Notes under the pieces: generated by a model | The model's database searches: none | Told to the model about the DNA's origin: nothing | What the model saw: only the letters and a program-made list of their open reading frames with translations | IMG/VR virus record: IMGVR_UViG_3300014720_000181 | Location: 1 to 24,317 of that record | DNA length: 24,317 nucleotides | Direction: 5' to 3' (one strand) | DNA from: a virus | Translations under genes and position numbers: made by a program | Shown here: positions 12,399 to 17,643 of the stretch, one piece after another | Layout: each line of letters begins with the position of its first letter | Numbering within the stretch: the stretch's first letter is position 1

Positions 12399-12426
12399 AG
12401 ATCAACAACAACAAAAGGACAGAACT

Positions 12427-12825
12427 ATGGTCATAGAAGAAAACACAACGTACCTGATGCACAGAATCAAACGTCTTGAGCGGCGCGCGCGATGGAACAA
12501 AGCTTCGGTTGCGCTATACGTAGTTGGAGCATTCGCTCTCGCGACAGCAAACATCATCGTCACTGGAACAAACGATGGACTATCAACAAACGACGCGGTA
12601 TCACTTGCGGTTTGGAATGCATTCATCATCGGAATGATCTTGTTCGCTGGCTACGTGCTCAAGTCAATAGTTCTTGATGACACCGTGAAAGAGCTCGAAC
12701 ACCTCTATGAAAAAGTTCGCTGGTCGCCGACGCCGCTTCTCGGTGTGGTGCGGCCGCCGGACGATGAAGAAGTAGAGGAGTTCTTCAGAAACTGGGAAAA
12801 GCAAACCAAAAATGATCGCAAGTAG
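12427..12825 (+). CDS. Two-span membrane protein, 132 aa
   Basis: ATG after CAAAAGGACAGAACT. Basic N-terminus (HRIKRLERRARWNK), span 1 at about 26-46 (SVALYVVGAFALATANIIV), a short loop, span 2 at about 60-80 (LAVWNAFIIGMILFAGYVL), then an acidic C-terminal tail. Both ends are predicted cytoplasmic. Holins can look like this, but no endolysin is adjacent (the transglycosylase is 2 kb away). Overlaps the next frame by 14 bp. Confidence 0.75.
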   Translation: MVIEENTTYLMHRIKRLERRARWNKASVALYVVGAFALATANIIVTGTNDGLSTNDAVSLAVWNAFIIGMILFAGYVLKSIVLDDTVKELEHLYEKVRWSPTPLLGVVRPPDDEEVEEFFRNWEKQTKNDRK

Positions 12826-13144
12826 CAACACGCTACTGAACGAAGCACGTGAGATAATGGTGCGATCACGTGACTGGCTGGCGAATCAACCAGCGGATAC
12901 AGCACCCGTCAACAACAACCAACAGGAGAGTGAACCAAAGATGGACACTGTAGAAACAAAAGCCGAGTTGACGCCGCAAGCAGCGGCTCAGCTCTATTCA
13001 GCAGGGAAAACTGTTTACGAGGTCGCCGTCATGAACGGCATCACGTACTCAAAGGCCCGCAAGCTGATCGTCGCGAGCGGCACGCCGATTCGCAACGCAT
13101 CCGACCGCCTCAAGGGTCGCACCCGCAAGAAGGGCGATGCCTAA
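12812..13144 (+). CDS. HTH-like protein, 110 aa (alternative start 12941)
   Basis: The C-terminal half (LTPQAAAQLYSAGKTVYEVA, then NGITYSKARKLIV) is a helix-turn-helix of the homeodomain-like or resolvase-tail type. ATG at 12812 overlaps the upstream gene; ATG at 12941 has a better leader (CAACAGGAGAGTGAACCAAAG) and would give 67 aa with the whole HTH. The 43 extra residues look like real protein (LNEAREIMVRSRDWLANQ), so both are possible. Its end overlaps the next gene by 8 bp. Confidence 0.65.
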   Translation: MIASSNTLLNEAREIMVRSRDWLANQPADTAPVNNNQQESEPKMDTVETKAELTPQAAAQLYSAGKTVYEVAVMNGITYSKARKLIVASGTPIRNASDRLKGRTRKKGDA

Positions 13145-13289
13145 TAACGTCGTCTGGTCCGCGGTAGCGGCTGCGGTACTGGCGGCAGCGTCAGTCACTA
13201 CAGCCGTTATCGCGGCCGGTGGATCCACGGCGGCGATCTGCCTTGGTCTGGCTGGTCTGACCCTGGCTGTCCTTACCCCAAGGGGGTAA
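13137..13289 (+). CDS. Small Ala-rich membrane protein, 50 aa
   Basis: ATG at 13137 follows AAGAAGGGCG and overlaps the upstream stop. Nearly the whole protein is hydrophobic: span 1 at about 5-27 (VVWSAVAAAVLAAASV) and span 2 at about 32-47 (AAICLGLAGLTLAVL), separated by Gly-Gly-Ser. The TAA is fused to promoter copy 17. Could act with the two-span protein just upstream; function unknown. Confidence 0.6.
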   Translation: MPNNVVWSAVAAAVLAAASVTTAVIAAGGSTAAICLGLAGLTLAVLTPRG

Positions 13290-13311
13290 AACTAAAGTTG
13301 GTATAATGGAT
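13289..13311 (+). promoter_or_regulatory. Modular promoter copy 17
   Basis: AAACTAAAGTTGG followed by TATAAT (13302-13307) and GGAT, fused to the upstream TAA. It drives 13335. Confidence 0.85.
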
Positions 13312-13334
13312 ACTACCAACCTGAAAGGACAGCA

Positions 13335-13916
13335 ATGGAAACCATGAATCTCATCCCGGCGACCCAGAAGCAGGTAGACTACCTGCGGTCTCTGATCGCC
13401 AACAAGCAAGTCACCGAGACCGAGCGCGCCGACTGGTTCGACCGCCTCAACCGCGGGTACTTCGACAAAACCGGCGCAAGCAAACTCATCGACGAGTTGG
13501 TCAAGCGCCCGTACAAGCCGTACGAGCCGACCGCGAAGCCGAAGGCGAACCCGGTCATCCAAGAGTTGCTCGCGACGATTCCAAAGTCGCGGTACGCTCT
13601 CAAGGTCGCGGACTTCACCATCGCAGGGATCGACCACACGTTCACCGGTGACTTGGTGTTCATCCAAGTCAAAGAGTACATGGGCACTCTCTACATGCGG
13701 CAGCTGCTCGGATCGTTCGGCGGATTCACTCGCAAGAAGATGACCACCGAGCAGATCAAGTTGGCCGTCGCTCTCGTCAAGGCAGACCCGTACGCCGCGA
13801 CCAAGCGATTCGGCGAGCACTACTCGTGCTGCGGATGCTGCGGAGCGGAACTCACCGACGAGCGCAGCCGCGAACTTCAACTCGGACCAGAATGCAGAAA
13901 AAAGTTCGGGTTCTAA
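13335..13916 (+). CDS. Two-module protein with C-terminal DUF6011-like zinc motif, 193 aa
   Basis: Start follows CCAACCTGAAAGGACAGCA. The N-terminal module (ATQKQVDYLRSLIANKQV) resembles the short helical repeat found alone in the gene at 16699. The C-terminus (CCGCCGAELT...LGPECRKKFGF) matches the pattern of DUF6011 (CxxCgrxLtd...GPxC), likely zinc-binding. The middle is beta-rich (TFTGDLVFIQVKEYMG). These domain pairs occur in actinophages; function unknown. A large hairpin follows the stop. Confidence 0.78.
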   Translation: METMNLIPATQKQVDYLRSLIANKQVTETERADWFDRLNRGYFDKTGASKLIDELVKRPYKPYEPTAKPKANPVIQELLATIPKSRYALKVADFTIAGIDHTFTGDLVFIQVKEYMGTLYMRQLLGSFGGFTRKKMTTEQIKLAVALVKADPYAATKRFGEHYSCCGCCGAELTDERSRELQLGPECRKKFGF

Positions 13917-13921
13917 AGATT

Positions 13922-13967
13922 CTGCTCGCCGCGAGGGGAGGCAACCCCCTAACCCTTGCGGCGGCAG
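13922..13967 (+). terminator. Long imperfect hairpin
   Basis: CTGC (13922-13925) and CGCCGC (13927-13932) pair with GCGGCG (13958-13963) and GCAG (13964-13967), one bulged T; an inner AGGGG/CCCCT stem can form. Five bases after the DUF6011-like gene. Probable terminator without a T-tract. Confidence 0.55.
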
Positions 13968-13993
13968 ATCATCAAGCAGATCAACCGACTGCC

Positions 13994-14002
13994 TGTTATA
14001 AT
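13994..14002 (+). promoter_or_regulatory. Core-only relative of the modular promoter
   Basis: TGT-TATAAT (extended -10) followed by G, identical to the core of the modular promoter but lacking the upstream AACTAAAG element. Predicted +1 is 14009, 19 bases before the ATG at 14028. Confidence 0.5.
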
Positions 14003-14027
14003 GTAGTAGGCCCTGAGGAGGTTGCAA

Positions 14028-14216
14028 ATGCCAGAAAATGAAGTCTACAAAGTCGTCGTGACAGACGCCGAAGGCAACGTCATGACCGGCTACATCCGAG
14101 CCGAAGGCCTGCACGTCTATGCTCGCGCAATGCGGGAAGAGTACGGCGCAGAAAATGTGAAGGTCGAACCCGTTCAAGAGAAAGATCTTCCAGAAGGAAT
14201 TGAATTGCCAGCGTAA
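14028..14216 (+). CDS. Hypothetical protein, 62 aa
   Basis: ATG after CTGAGGAGGTTGCAA (strong ribosome-binding site); an in-frame TTG at 14022 is less likely. Small beta-alpha-beta pattern (YKVVVTDAEGNVMTGYI; ARAMREEYGAENVKVEPV), resembling short repeat-barrel or ferredoxin-like folds. No family recognised. Confidence 0.72.
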   Translation: MPENEVYKVVVTDAEGNVMTGYIRAEGLHVYARAMREEYGAENVKVEPVQEKDLPEGIELPA

Positions 14217-14270
14217 GTAAGCAACACCACAACCAAACCAAAGACGAAACGACAAAAGGAGAGAAACACA

Positions 14271-14657
14271 ATGTGGGTATTCAGCCAGTACGGATTCATT
14301 AGCGTCGTGCGACACGACACACAAAAAGATTGCTATCTTGTCAGATCTCGAGATCTAAAGTCTCTTGAAATGATTCAGACACTTTCTGAGCTTGCCATCG
14401 AGCACTCGCCGGACGCGGATTATCCGTACCGCATGATCGTGCCAGAAGAAGTCTTCAAGGACTTCATGCAAGTAGAGATTGAAGAGATCACGTATCCCAA
14501 CTTCAAGAACAGGGCGTACGCAACACGCGGCAACGACTACGGCCATCTTCTTACTTCCGTGTGGGGGACGATGCACGACTTAGAGGACGATCAAGCGCGA
14601 CGCAAGAATGTTGTTGTTGAACGACCAGAGCGAGGTCAGTTGACAGGAGGAAGGTAA
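14271..14657 (+). CDS. Conserved actinophage/actinobacterial protein, 128 aa
   Basis: ATG after GACAAAAGGAGAGAAACACA. N-terminal MWVFSQYGFISVV, then DYPYRMIVPEEVF and YPNFKNRA with a closing VWGTMHDLE match a small family common in actinophages and actinobacterial genomes, function unknown. Its TAA overlaps the gap by three bases before the ATG of the transglycosylase, so both probably share an mRNA. Confidence 0.8.
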   Translation: MWVFSQYGFISVVRHDTQKDCYLVRSRDLKSLEMIQTLSELAIEHSPDADYPYRMIVPEEVFKDFMQVEIEEITYPNFKNRAYATRGNDYGHLLTSVWGTMHDLEDDQARRKNVVVERPERGQLTGGR

Positions 14658-15188
14658 ATGTACTTCATCCGTCAAGCTATCGCGTCAGCCGTGATCGTTG
14701 CGGCTTCATGGTCGGCGTCGCTTTTTGCGAGCGACAGCGCTGACGTTGTTGATCCATCGACTACTACAAGTTCGCTCGAGATCAGTCAACGCTTGCCGTC
14801 AACTACCGCCGCGGTCAAGGTAGTGTCAACAACAGCAGCAACAACGCTAGTTCCTGAAGGCAACGTCAGCGCGGCAAACATCGAGCAGCGAAAGCGGTGC
14901 CCCGAGTGGGAAGACGCTTTTGAATCTGCTGGCTTGCCTGTCGACGTGTTCTCATTCATCGCGTGGCGCGAATCGCGCTGTCAACCGACCGCGTACAACT
15001 CAACGCTGAACAAAGATGGATCTAGAGATTACGGATTGCTGCAGATCAATTCCACTTGGAAGAAAGTCACGTCGCGGATCTGCGGTAGACCTTGGGGGCA
15101 ACTTGACATCTTGTTCGACGCCGGTTGCAACATCGCCGTCGCAAAGTATCTCTACGACAACGGCGGTCTCGGACACTGGTCCTTGTGA
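14658..15188 (+). CDS. Secreted/anchored lytic transglycosylase (SLT/lysozyme-like), 176 aa
   Basis: Cleaves peptidoglycan glycan strands. N-terminal hydrophobic segment (about 5-24, QAIASAVIVAASWSASLFAS) acts as signal peptide or anchor, followed by a Ser/Thr-rich linker (about 30-75) and an SLT domain (about 80-176). Catalytic Glu105 lies in AWRESRC; DYGLLQIN (124-131) is the conserved substrate-binding motif; four Cys may form disulfides. ATG follows AGGAGGAAGGTAA. It may serve in lysis or host entry; no holin gene is adjacent. GTGA overlap with the next gene. Confidence 0.88.
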   Translation: MYFIRQAIASAVIVAASWSASLFASDSADVVDPSTTTSSLEISQRLPSTTAAVKVVSTTAATTLVPEGNVSAANIEQRKRCPEWEDAFESAGLPVDVFSFIAWRESRCQPTAYNSTLNKDGSRDYGLLQINSTWKKVTSRICGRPWGQLDILFDAGCNIAVAKYLYDNGGLGHWSL

Positions 15189-15451
15189 GTAAGTCGAAAC
15201 TAAAGTACGACTGCCAAGTTTGCGGAGATCTGTTCGCAACGATCACCGATCACATGACTCACTTCGTCAAAGAGCACCCCGAGTACAACAGAGCCGCCGG
15301 GAGACGACTTCGTAGGAAGGTGACGTGCTGGCGGTGCGTCTCGGAGATTCCGGTGGGCGAGGACGGCCGCTACCGTTGCCAGTGCGGATTCGTGATGCCG
15401 AGAAAAGACCCTGAGGGTGGTTGGCTGCTAGAAGACGATTCAAGAAACTAA
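15185..15451 (+). CDS. C2H2-like zinc-finger protein, 88 aa, GTG start
   Basis: GTG overlaps the upstream TGA (TTGTGA). CQVCGDLFATITDHMTHF ending in KEH gives Cys-x2-Cys-x12-14-His-x-His spacing of a single C2H2 finger; a second module CWRC...CQCGF may bind another zinc. C2H2 fingers are uncommon in phage proteins. Basic linker (RRLRRK) suggests nucleic-acid binding. Its TAA lies inside promoter copy 18. A partial GAAACTAAAG at 15195 is coding here, not a promoter. Confidence 0.72.
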   Translation: MSKSKLKYDCQVCGDLFATITDHMTHFVKEHPEYNRAAGRRLRRKVTCWRCVSEIPVGEDGRYRCQCGFVMPRKDPEGGWLLEDDSRN

Positions 15452-15467
15452 AGTTGTTATAATGGAT
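15445..15467 (+). promoter_or_regulatory. Modular promoter copy 18
   Basis: AAACTAAAGTTGT followed by TATAAT (15458-15463) and GGAT; contains the upstream stop. It drives 15508. Confidence 0.85.
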
Positions 15468-15507
15468 CATGTACCTGGTCAAAAGGTCAGGACAGAAGGG
15501 ACACACA

Positions 15508-15717
15508 ATGGCAATGACAGATGAAGCTCTCTCGCTAGAGAGCATGAACAAGGGCGCGTACCGAGGCTACATGGTCTTCGGCAACGTCGTCGAACTCTGG
15601 TTCTCCAGCCCGACTGGAGACGAGAGCGACTCGCTCATCTTCAAGATGACTTGCCTCAGCCCGGCTCAGGCGACGGAGATCGCCCTGATGCACAACCGGG
15701 TCTGGGGTCGCATCTAA
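15508..15717 (+). CDS. Hypothetical protein, 69 aa
   Basis: ATG 15508 follows CAGAAGGGACACACA; an in-frame ATG at 15469 falls at -1/+1 of the promoter and is rejected. Leader ACCTGGTCAAA...TCAGG is shared with the gene at 15844. Beta-rich (YMVFGNVVELWFSSPTG). No family recognised. Hairpin follows. Confidence 0.7.
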   Translation: MAMTDEALSLESMNKGAYRGYMVFGNVVELWFSSPTGDESDSLIFKMTCLSPAQATEIALMHNRVWGRI

Positions 15718-15734
15718 GACACGGATCAAGCGGA

Positions 15735-15760
15735 CAGGCCCGGGCGCAAGCCCGGGCTTG
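15735..15760 (+). terminator. GCAA-tetraloop hairpin
   Basis: CAGGCCCGGGC (15735-15745), loop GCAA, GCCCGGGCTTG (15750-15760): 11 bp with one G-T pair, directly before promoter copy 19. Confidence 0.65.
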
Positions 15761-15777
15761 GCCATGCCCGGATCTTG

Positions 15778-15800
15778 AAACTAAAGTTGTTATAATGGTA
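15778..15800 (+). promoter_or_regulatory. Modular promoter copy 19
   Basis: AAACTAAAGTTGT followed by TATAAT (15791-15796) and GGTA, insulated from upstream by a hairpin. It drives 15844. Confidence 0.85.
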
Positions 15801-15843
15801 TTGTAACCTGGTCAAAGGGGTCAGGTACAGAGGGGAACCAACA

Positions 15844-16194
15844 ATGATTACCACGGTAGATAGGAAGGCGGAGGTCCGGGAAGCAATCTCCCGGCTCGTC
15901 GTCTGGATGAATGAAGCGCACGCCGCTCACATGGCCAAGCACTTCAAGACATTGGCACCGGAAACCTACGAGGTCGCCGGCGGTCGCAAGTACATCCGCA
16001 TCGCATCGGTCAGCCAGTACGGTGGCCGCTCGGTTCACTGCTTCGTTGACGCCGCGACAGGCGACGTCTACAAGGCCGGCGGGTGGAAGGCACCAGCGCT
16101 CAACGGCGCTCGCTACAACATCCTTGACGCGGGCTCGCTCGAGACGCTCAAGGCGAAGTGGGATCCATACACGTCCTACCTCTACAAGCGCTAA
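15844..16194 (+). CDS. Conserved phage protein, 116 aa
   Basis: ATG after CAGAGGGGAACCAACA. The C-terminal two thirds (GRKYIRIAS; GGRSVHCFVDAATGDVYKAG; WKAPALNGARYNI) matches a small family common in phages, function unknown. An N-terminal helix precedes it. A 12-bp hairpin follows. Confidence 0.8.
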   Translation: MITTVDRKAEVREAISRLVVWMNEAHAAHMAKHFKTLAPETYEVAGGRKYIRIASVSQYGGRSVHCFVDAATGDVYKAGGWKAPALNGARYNILDAGSLETLKAKWDPYTSYLYKR

Positions 16195-16202
16195 GCGGAT
16201 CG

Positions 16203-16230
16203 GCCGGCCAGCCCACTCGGGCTGGCCGGC
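16203..16230 (+). terminator. Perfect 12-bp hairpin
   Basis: GCCGGCCAGCCC (16203-16214), loop ACTC, GGGCTGGCCGGC (16219-16230). It begins 8 bp after the stop at 16194. No T-tract; strong GC terminator-like hairpin. Confidence 0.65.
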
Positions 16231-16278
16231 TGGCCACCGGCGAAATGAAAGTTTGAATCAGCGACGAAAGGAAGATTG

Positions 16279-16650
16279 ATGCTGAGGAAGTTGATCAGAG
16301 AGTTGCGGGAAGAGCGAGAGTACATTCGTGCGCTTCCGAAGTTGACGCGAAACGAGTTCAACTCGTGGCCGGATCCACGCGGAGAAGTTCGCGGATCGAA
16401 GAGCGAGAAGCCGAAGCCGAAGCAGAAAGCGGTGATGGGAGATGTAGCGCCGAGGAAAGGACCGTACTTCGTGATCGTGCGTCACAGCGATCAAAAAGTT
16501 TGGTGTGGTCCGTGGAAGTACGACGGAGAACGCTTCTCAAGTGTGCCAAAGAACTGGTGCTTGTACCGCGAACGCGATGCGGCGCAAAGCGCGATTGATT
16601 GGAGCACGTGGGACTTTCGCGTCGACATCGAAGAGTTCGAGTCGCTCTGA
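16279..16650 (+). CDS. Hypothetical basic protein, 123 aa
   Basis: ATG follows GCGACGAAAGGAAGATTG, the same leader style though no modular promoter precedes it. N-terminal charged helix, a Lys/Pro-rich linker (SEKPKPKQKAV), then a beta-rich half (PYFVIVRHSDQKVWCGPWKY). No family recognised. Transcription may come from a promoter overlapping the hairpin region, not identified. Its TGA is fused to promoter copy 20. Confidence 0.72.
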   Translation: MLRKLIRELREEREYIRALPKLTRNEFNSWPDPRGEVRGSKSEKPKPKQKAVMGDVAPRKGPYFVIVRHSDQKVWCGPWKYDGERFSSVPKNWCLYRERDAAQSAIDWSTWDFRVDIEEFESL

Positions 16651-16672
16651 AACTAAAGTTGTTATAATGGAT
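16650..16672 (+). promoter_or_regulatory. Modular promoter copy 20
   Basis: AAACTAAAGTTGT followed by TATAAT (16663-16668) and GGAT, fused to the upstream TGA. It drives 16699. Confidence 0.85.
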
Positions 16673-16698
16673 CATACAACCTACTGAAAGGACCAGTA

Positions 16699-16902
16699 AT
16701 GACCGCATACGACATCTCCCGAATCGCCACCCAAGGCCAACTCGCGTACCTGGCTGACCTTGTGCGCACCCGCCAGTTCACCGCTGAACCCGGCACCTGG
16801 CTCGCGGAGTTCTTGGCCGGCCGCTGCCCCAGCAACTTCCTCCAGTGCTCCGCGGCGATTGACCGCCTGCGCAAGGCGCCACGCAAGGCGCCGCGCCGCT
16901 AA
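16699..16902 (+). CDS. Small protein sharing the N-terminal module of the 13335 gene, 67 aa
   Basis: ATG after CTACTGAAAGGACCAGTA. ATQGQLAYLADLVRTRQFTA resembles the N-terminal module of the DUF6011-like protein at 13335, here as a stand-alone unit with a basic C-terminal tail coded by a short duplication (CGCAAGGCGCC twice). Function unknown. Confidence 0.7.
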   Translation: MTAYDISRIATQGQLAYLADLVRTRQFTAEPGTWLAEFLAGRCPSNFLQCSAAIDRLRKAPRKAPRR

Positions 16903-16912
16903 CGCGGGCCCG

Positions 16913-16942
16913 CCGGGCTGGGGCCCTGATTCCCTGGCCCGG
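16913..16942 (+). terminator. 11-bp hairpin with wobble pairs
   Basis: CCGGGCTGGGG (16913-16923) pairs with CCCTGGCCCGG (16932-16942), two G-T pairs, 8-nt loop. It insulates promoter copy 21. Confidence 0.5.
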
Positions 16943-16958
16943 TATAGGTCCGTCTCTG

Positions 16959-16981
16959 AAACTAAAGTTGTTATAATGGAC
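16959..16981 (+). promoter_or_regulatory. Modular promoter copy 21 (last)
   Basis: AAACTAAAGTTGT followed by TATAAT (16972-16977) and GGAC. It drives the second WGR-like gene; no further copies occur downstream in the head module. Confidence 0.85.
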
Positions 16982-16998
16982 TCTAGGCATACCAAACC

Positions 16999-17010
16999 GG
17001 GGGAAACCCC
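16999..17010 (+). promoter_or_regulatory. GNRA-tetraloop hairpin in leader
   Basis: GGGG-GAAA-CCCC in the leader of the second WGR-like gene, parallel to the hairpin at 7264-7275. Confidence 0.5.
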
Positions 17011-17030
17011 ACGACGAAGGGACAAATCAA

Positions 17031-17282
17031 ATGAACAAGAAATGGGCACTCTTGAAGGGATCGGACTTCGGTCCGATGAATCGCGGACAGAGCGGCAAGA
17101 AGAAGGTGTACGAAGTCACCGTCACCGGAAACACGCTGATCTGCTCGTGGGGAATGGCTGAGAAAGTTCAGCGTCAAACCAGCACACAGACATTCAGCAC
17201 GTCACAGCGCGCACTCGCCGCGGCGTACGAGAAGGTCAACTCGAAGATCGACCGCGGCTACCAAGTCGCTTACTCGGTCTGA
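17031..17282 (+). CDS. WGR-like domain protein, paralogue B, 83 aa
   Basis: ATG follows CACGACGAAGGGACAAATCAA. Same length and layout as the protein at 7297 (KKKVYEVTV, SWGMAEKVQRQTS, RGY), about 47 of 83 residues identical by hand alignment. The WGM in place of WGR is conserved in both, and the most conserved parts are the N-terminal extension and WGMAEK. Followed by a GAAA hairpin and a membrane-anchored LysM gene. Confidence 0.75.
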   Translation: MNKKWALLKGSDFGPMNRGQSGKKKVYEVTVTGNTLICSWGMAEKVQRQTSTQTFSTSQRALAAAYEKVNSKIDRGYQVAYSV

Positions 17283-17299
17283 AGAATCCGAATCAGGGC

Positions 17300-17319
17300 G
17301 CTCCCGGGAAACCGGGAGC
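17300..17319 (+). terminator. GAAA-tetraloop hairpin
   Basis: GCTCCCGG-GAAA-CCGGGAGC, 17 bp after the second WGR-like gene, matching the hairpin after the first (7565-7588). Confidence 0.6.
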
Positions 17320-17388
17320 CCACCCTCAGAGTTCATCGCCGAGGTGATGGATTGTGAGGGCGGAGAACCCGAGCAAAGGAGAAACAAA

Positions 17389-17628
17389 ATGAAGAAGATG
17401 ATGATCGCGATTGCGGCAGTAGCCGCAGGCATCGCGCTCGCATTGTGGATGGATTCCGGCCGAATGCACTGCGACAACACTTCCGTCATCGTTGCGGAAG
17501 GCGACACGCTGTGGAGCATTGCGGAAAAGCATTGCACAGGTCAAGTTCAGAAAGCCGTCGACAACTTGTTCGCGACTTACGGCGCCGACATTCGTCCGCT
17601 TCAGGAGATTGATCTCCCGCAAGATTGA
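17389..17628 (+). CDS. Membrane-anchored LysM-domain protein, 79 aa
   Basis: ATG after GCAAAGGAGAAACAAA; an upstream in-frame start at 17344 lacks a ribosome-binding site. N-terminal hydrophobic segment (about 4-21, MMIAIAAVAAGIALALWM), then a LysM-like module (SVIVAEGDTLWSIAEKHC ... IRPLQEIDLP) that binds peptidoglycan N-acetylglucosamine. It lies just before the terminase. It may retain a phage factor at the cell wall, or take part in lysis. Confidence 0.8.
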   Translation: MKKMMIAIAAVAAGIALALWMDSGRMHCDNTSVIVAEGDTLWSIAEKHCTGQVQKAVDNLFATYGADIRPLQEIDLPQD

Positions 17629-17636
17629 GATACAAT
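17609..17636 (+). promoter_or_regulatory. Sigma70-like promoter of the terminase gene
   Basis: TTGATC (17609-17614), 16-bp spacer, TACAAT (17631-17636). Predicted +1 is 17643, one base before the terminase ATG. Unlike the modular promoters it has a -35-like box and no AACTAAAG element. Confidence 0.55.
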
Positions 17637-17643
17637 TGTCATC

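Noticed and set aside
13191-14324. 377-codon frame on the minus strand
   Set aside because: It is antisense to several + strand genes with promoters, ribosome-binding sites and recognised motifs; no promoter or family on the minus strand.
15195-15205. GAAACTAAAG resembling a 22nd modular promoter
   Set aside because: No TATAAT follows; it codes for SKLKY at the start of the zinc-finger gene.
1795-16990. Recurrent minus-strand peptide IHYNNFSF in many frames
   Set aside because: It is the reverse complement of the promoter repeat, not a protein motif.
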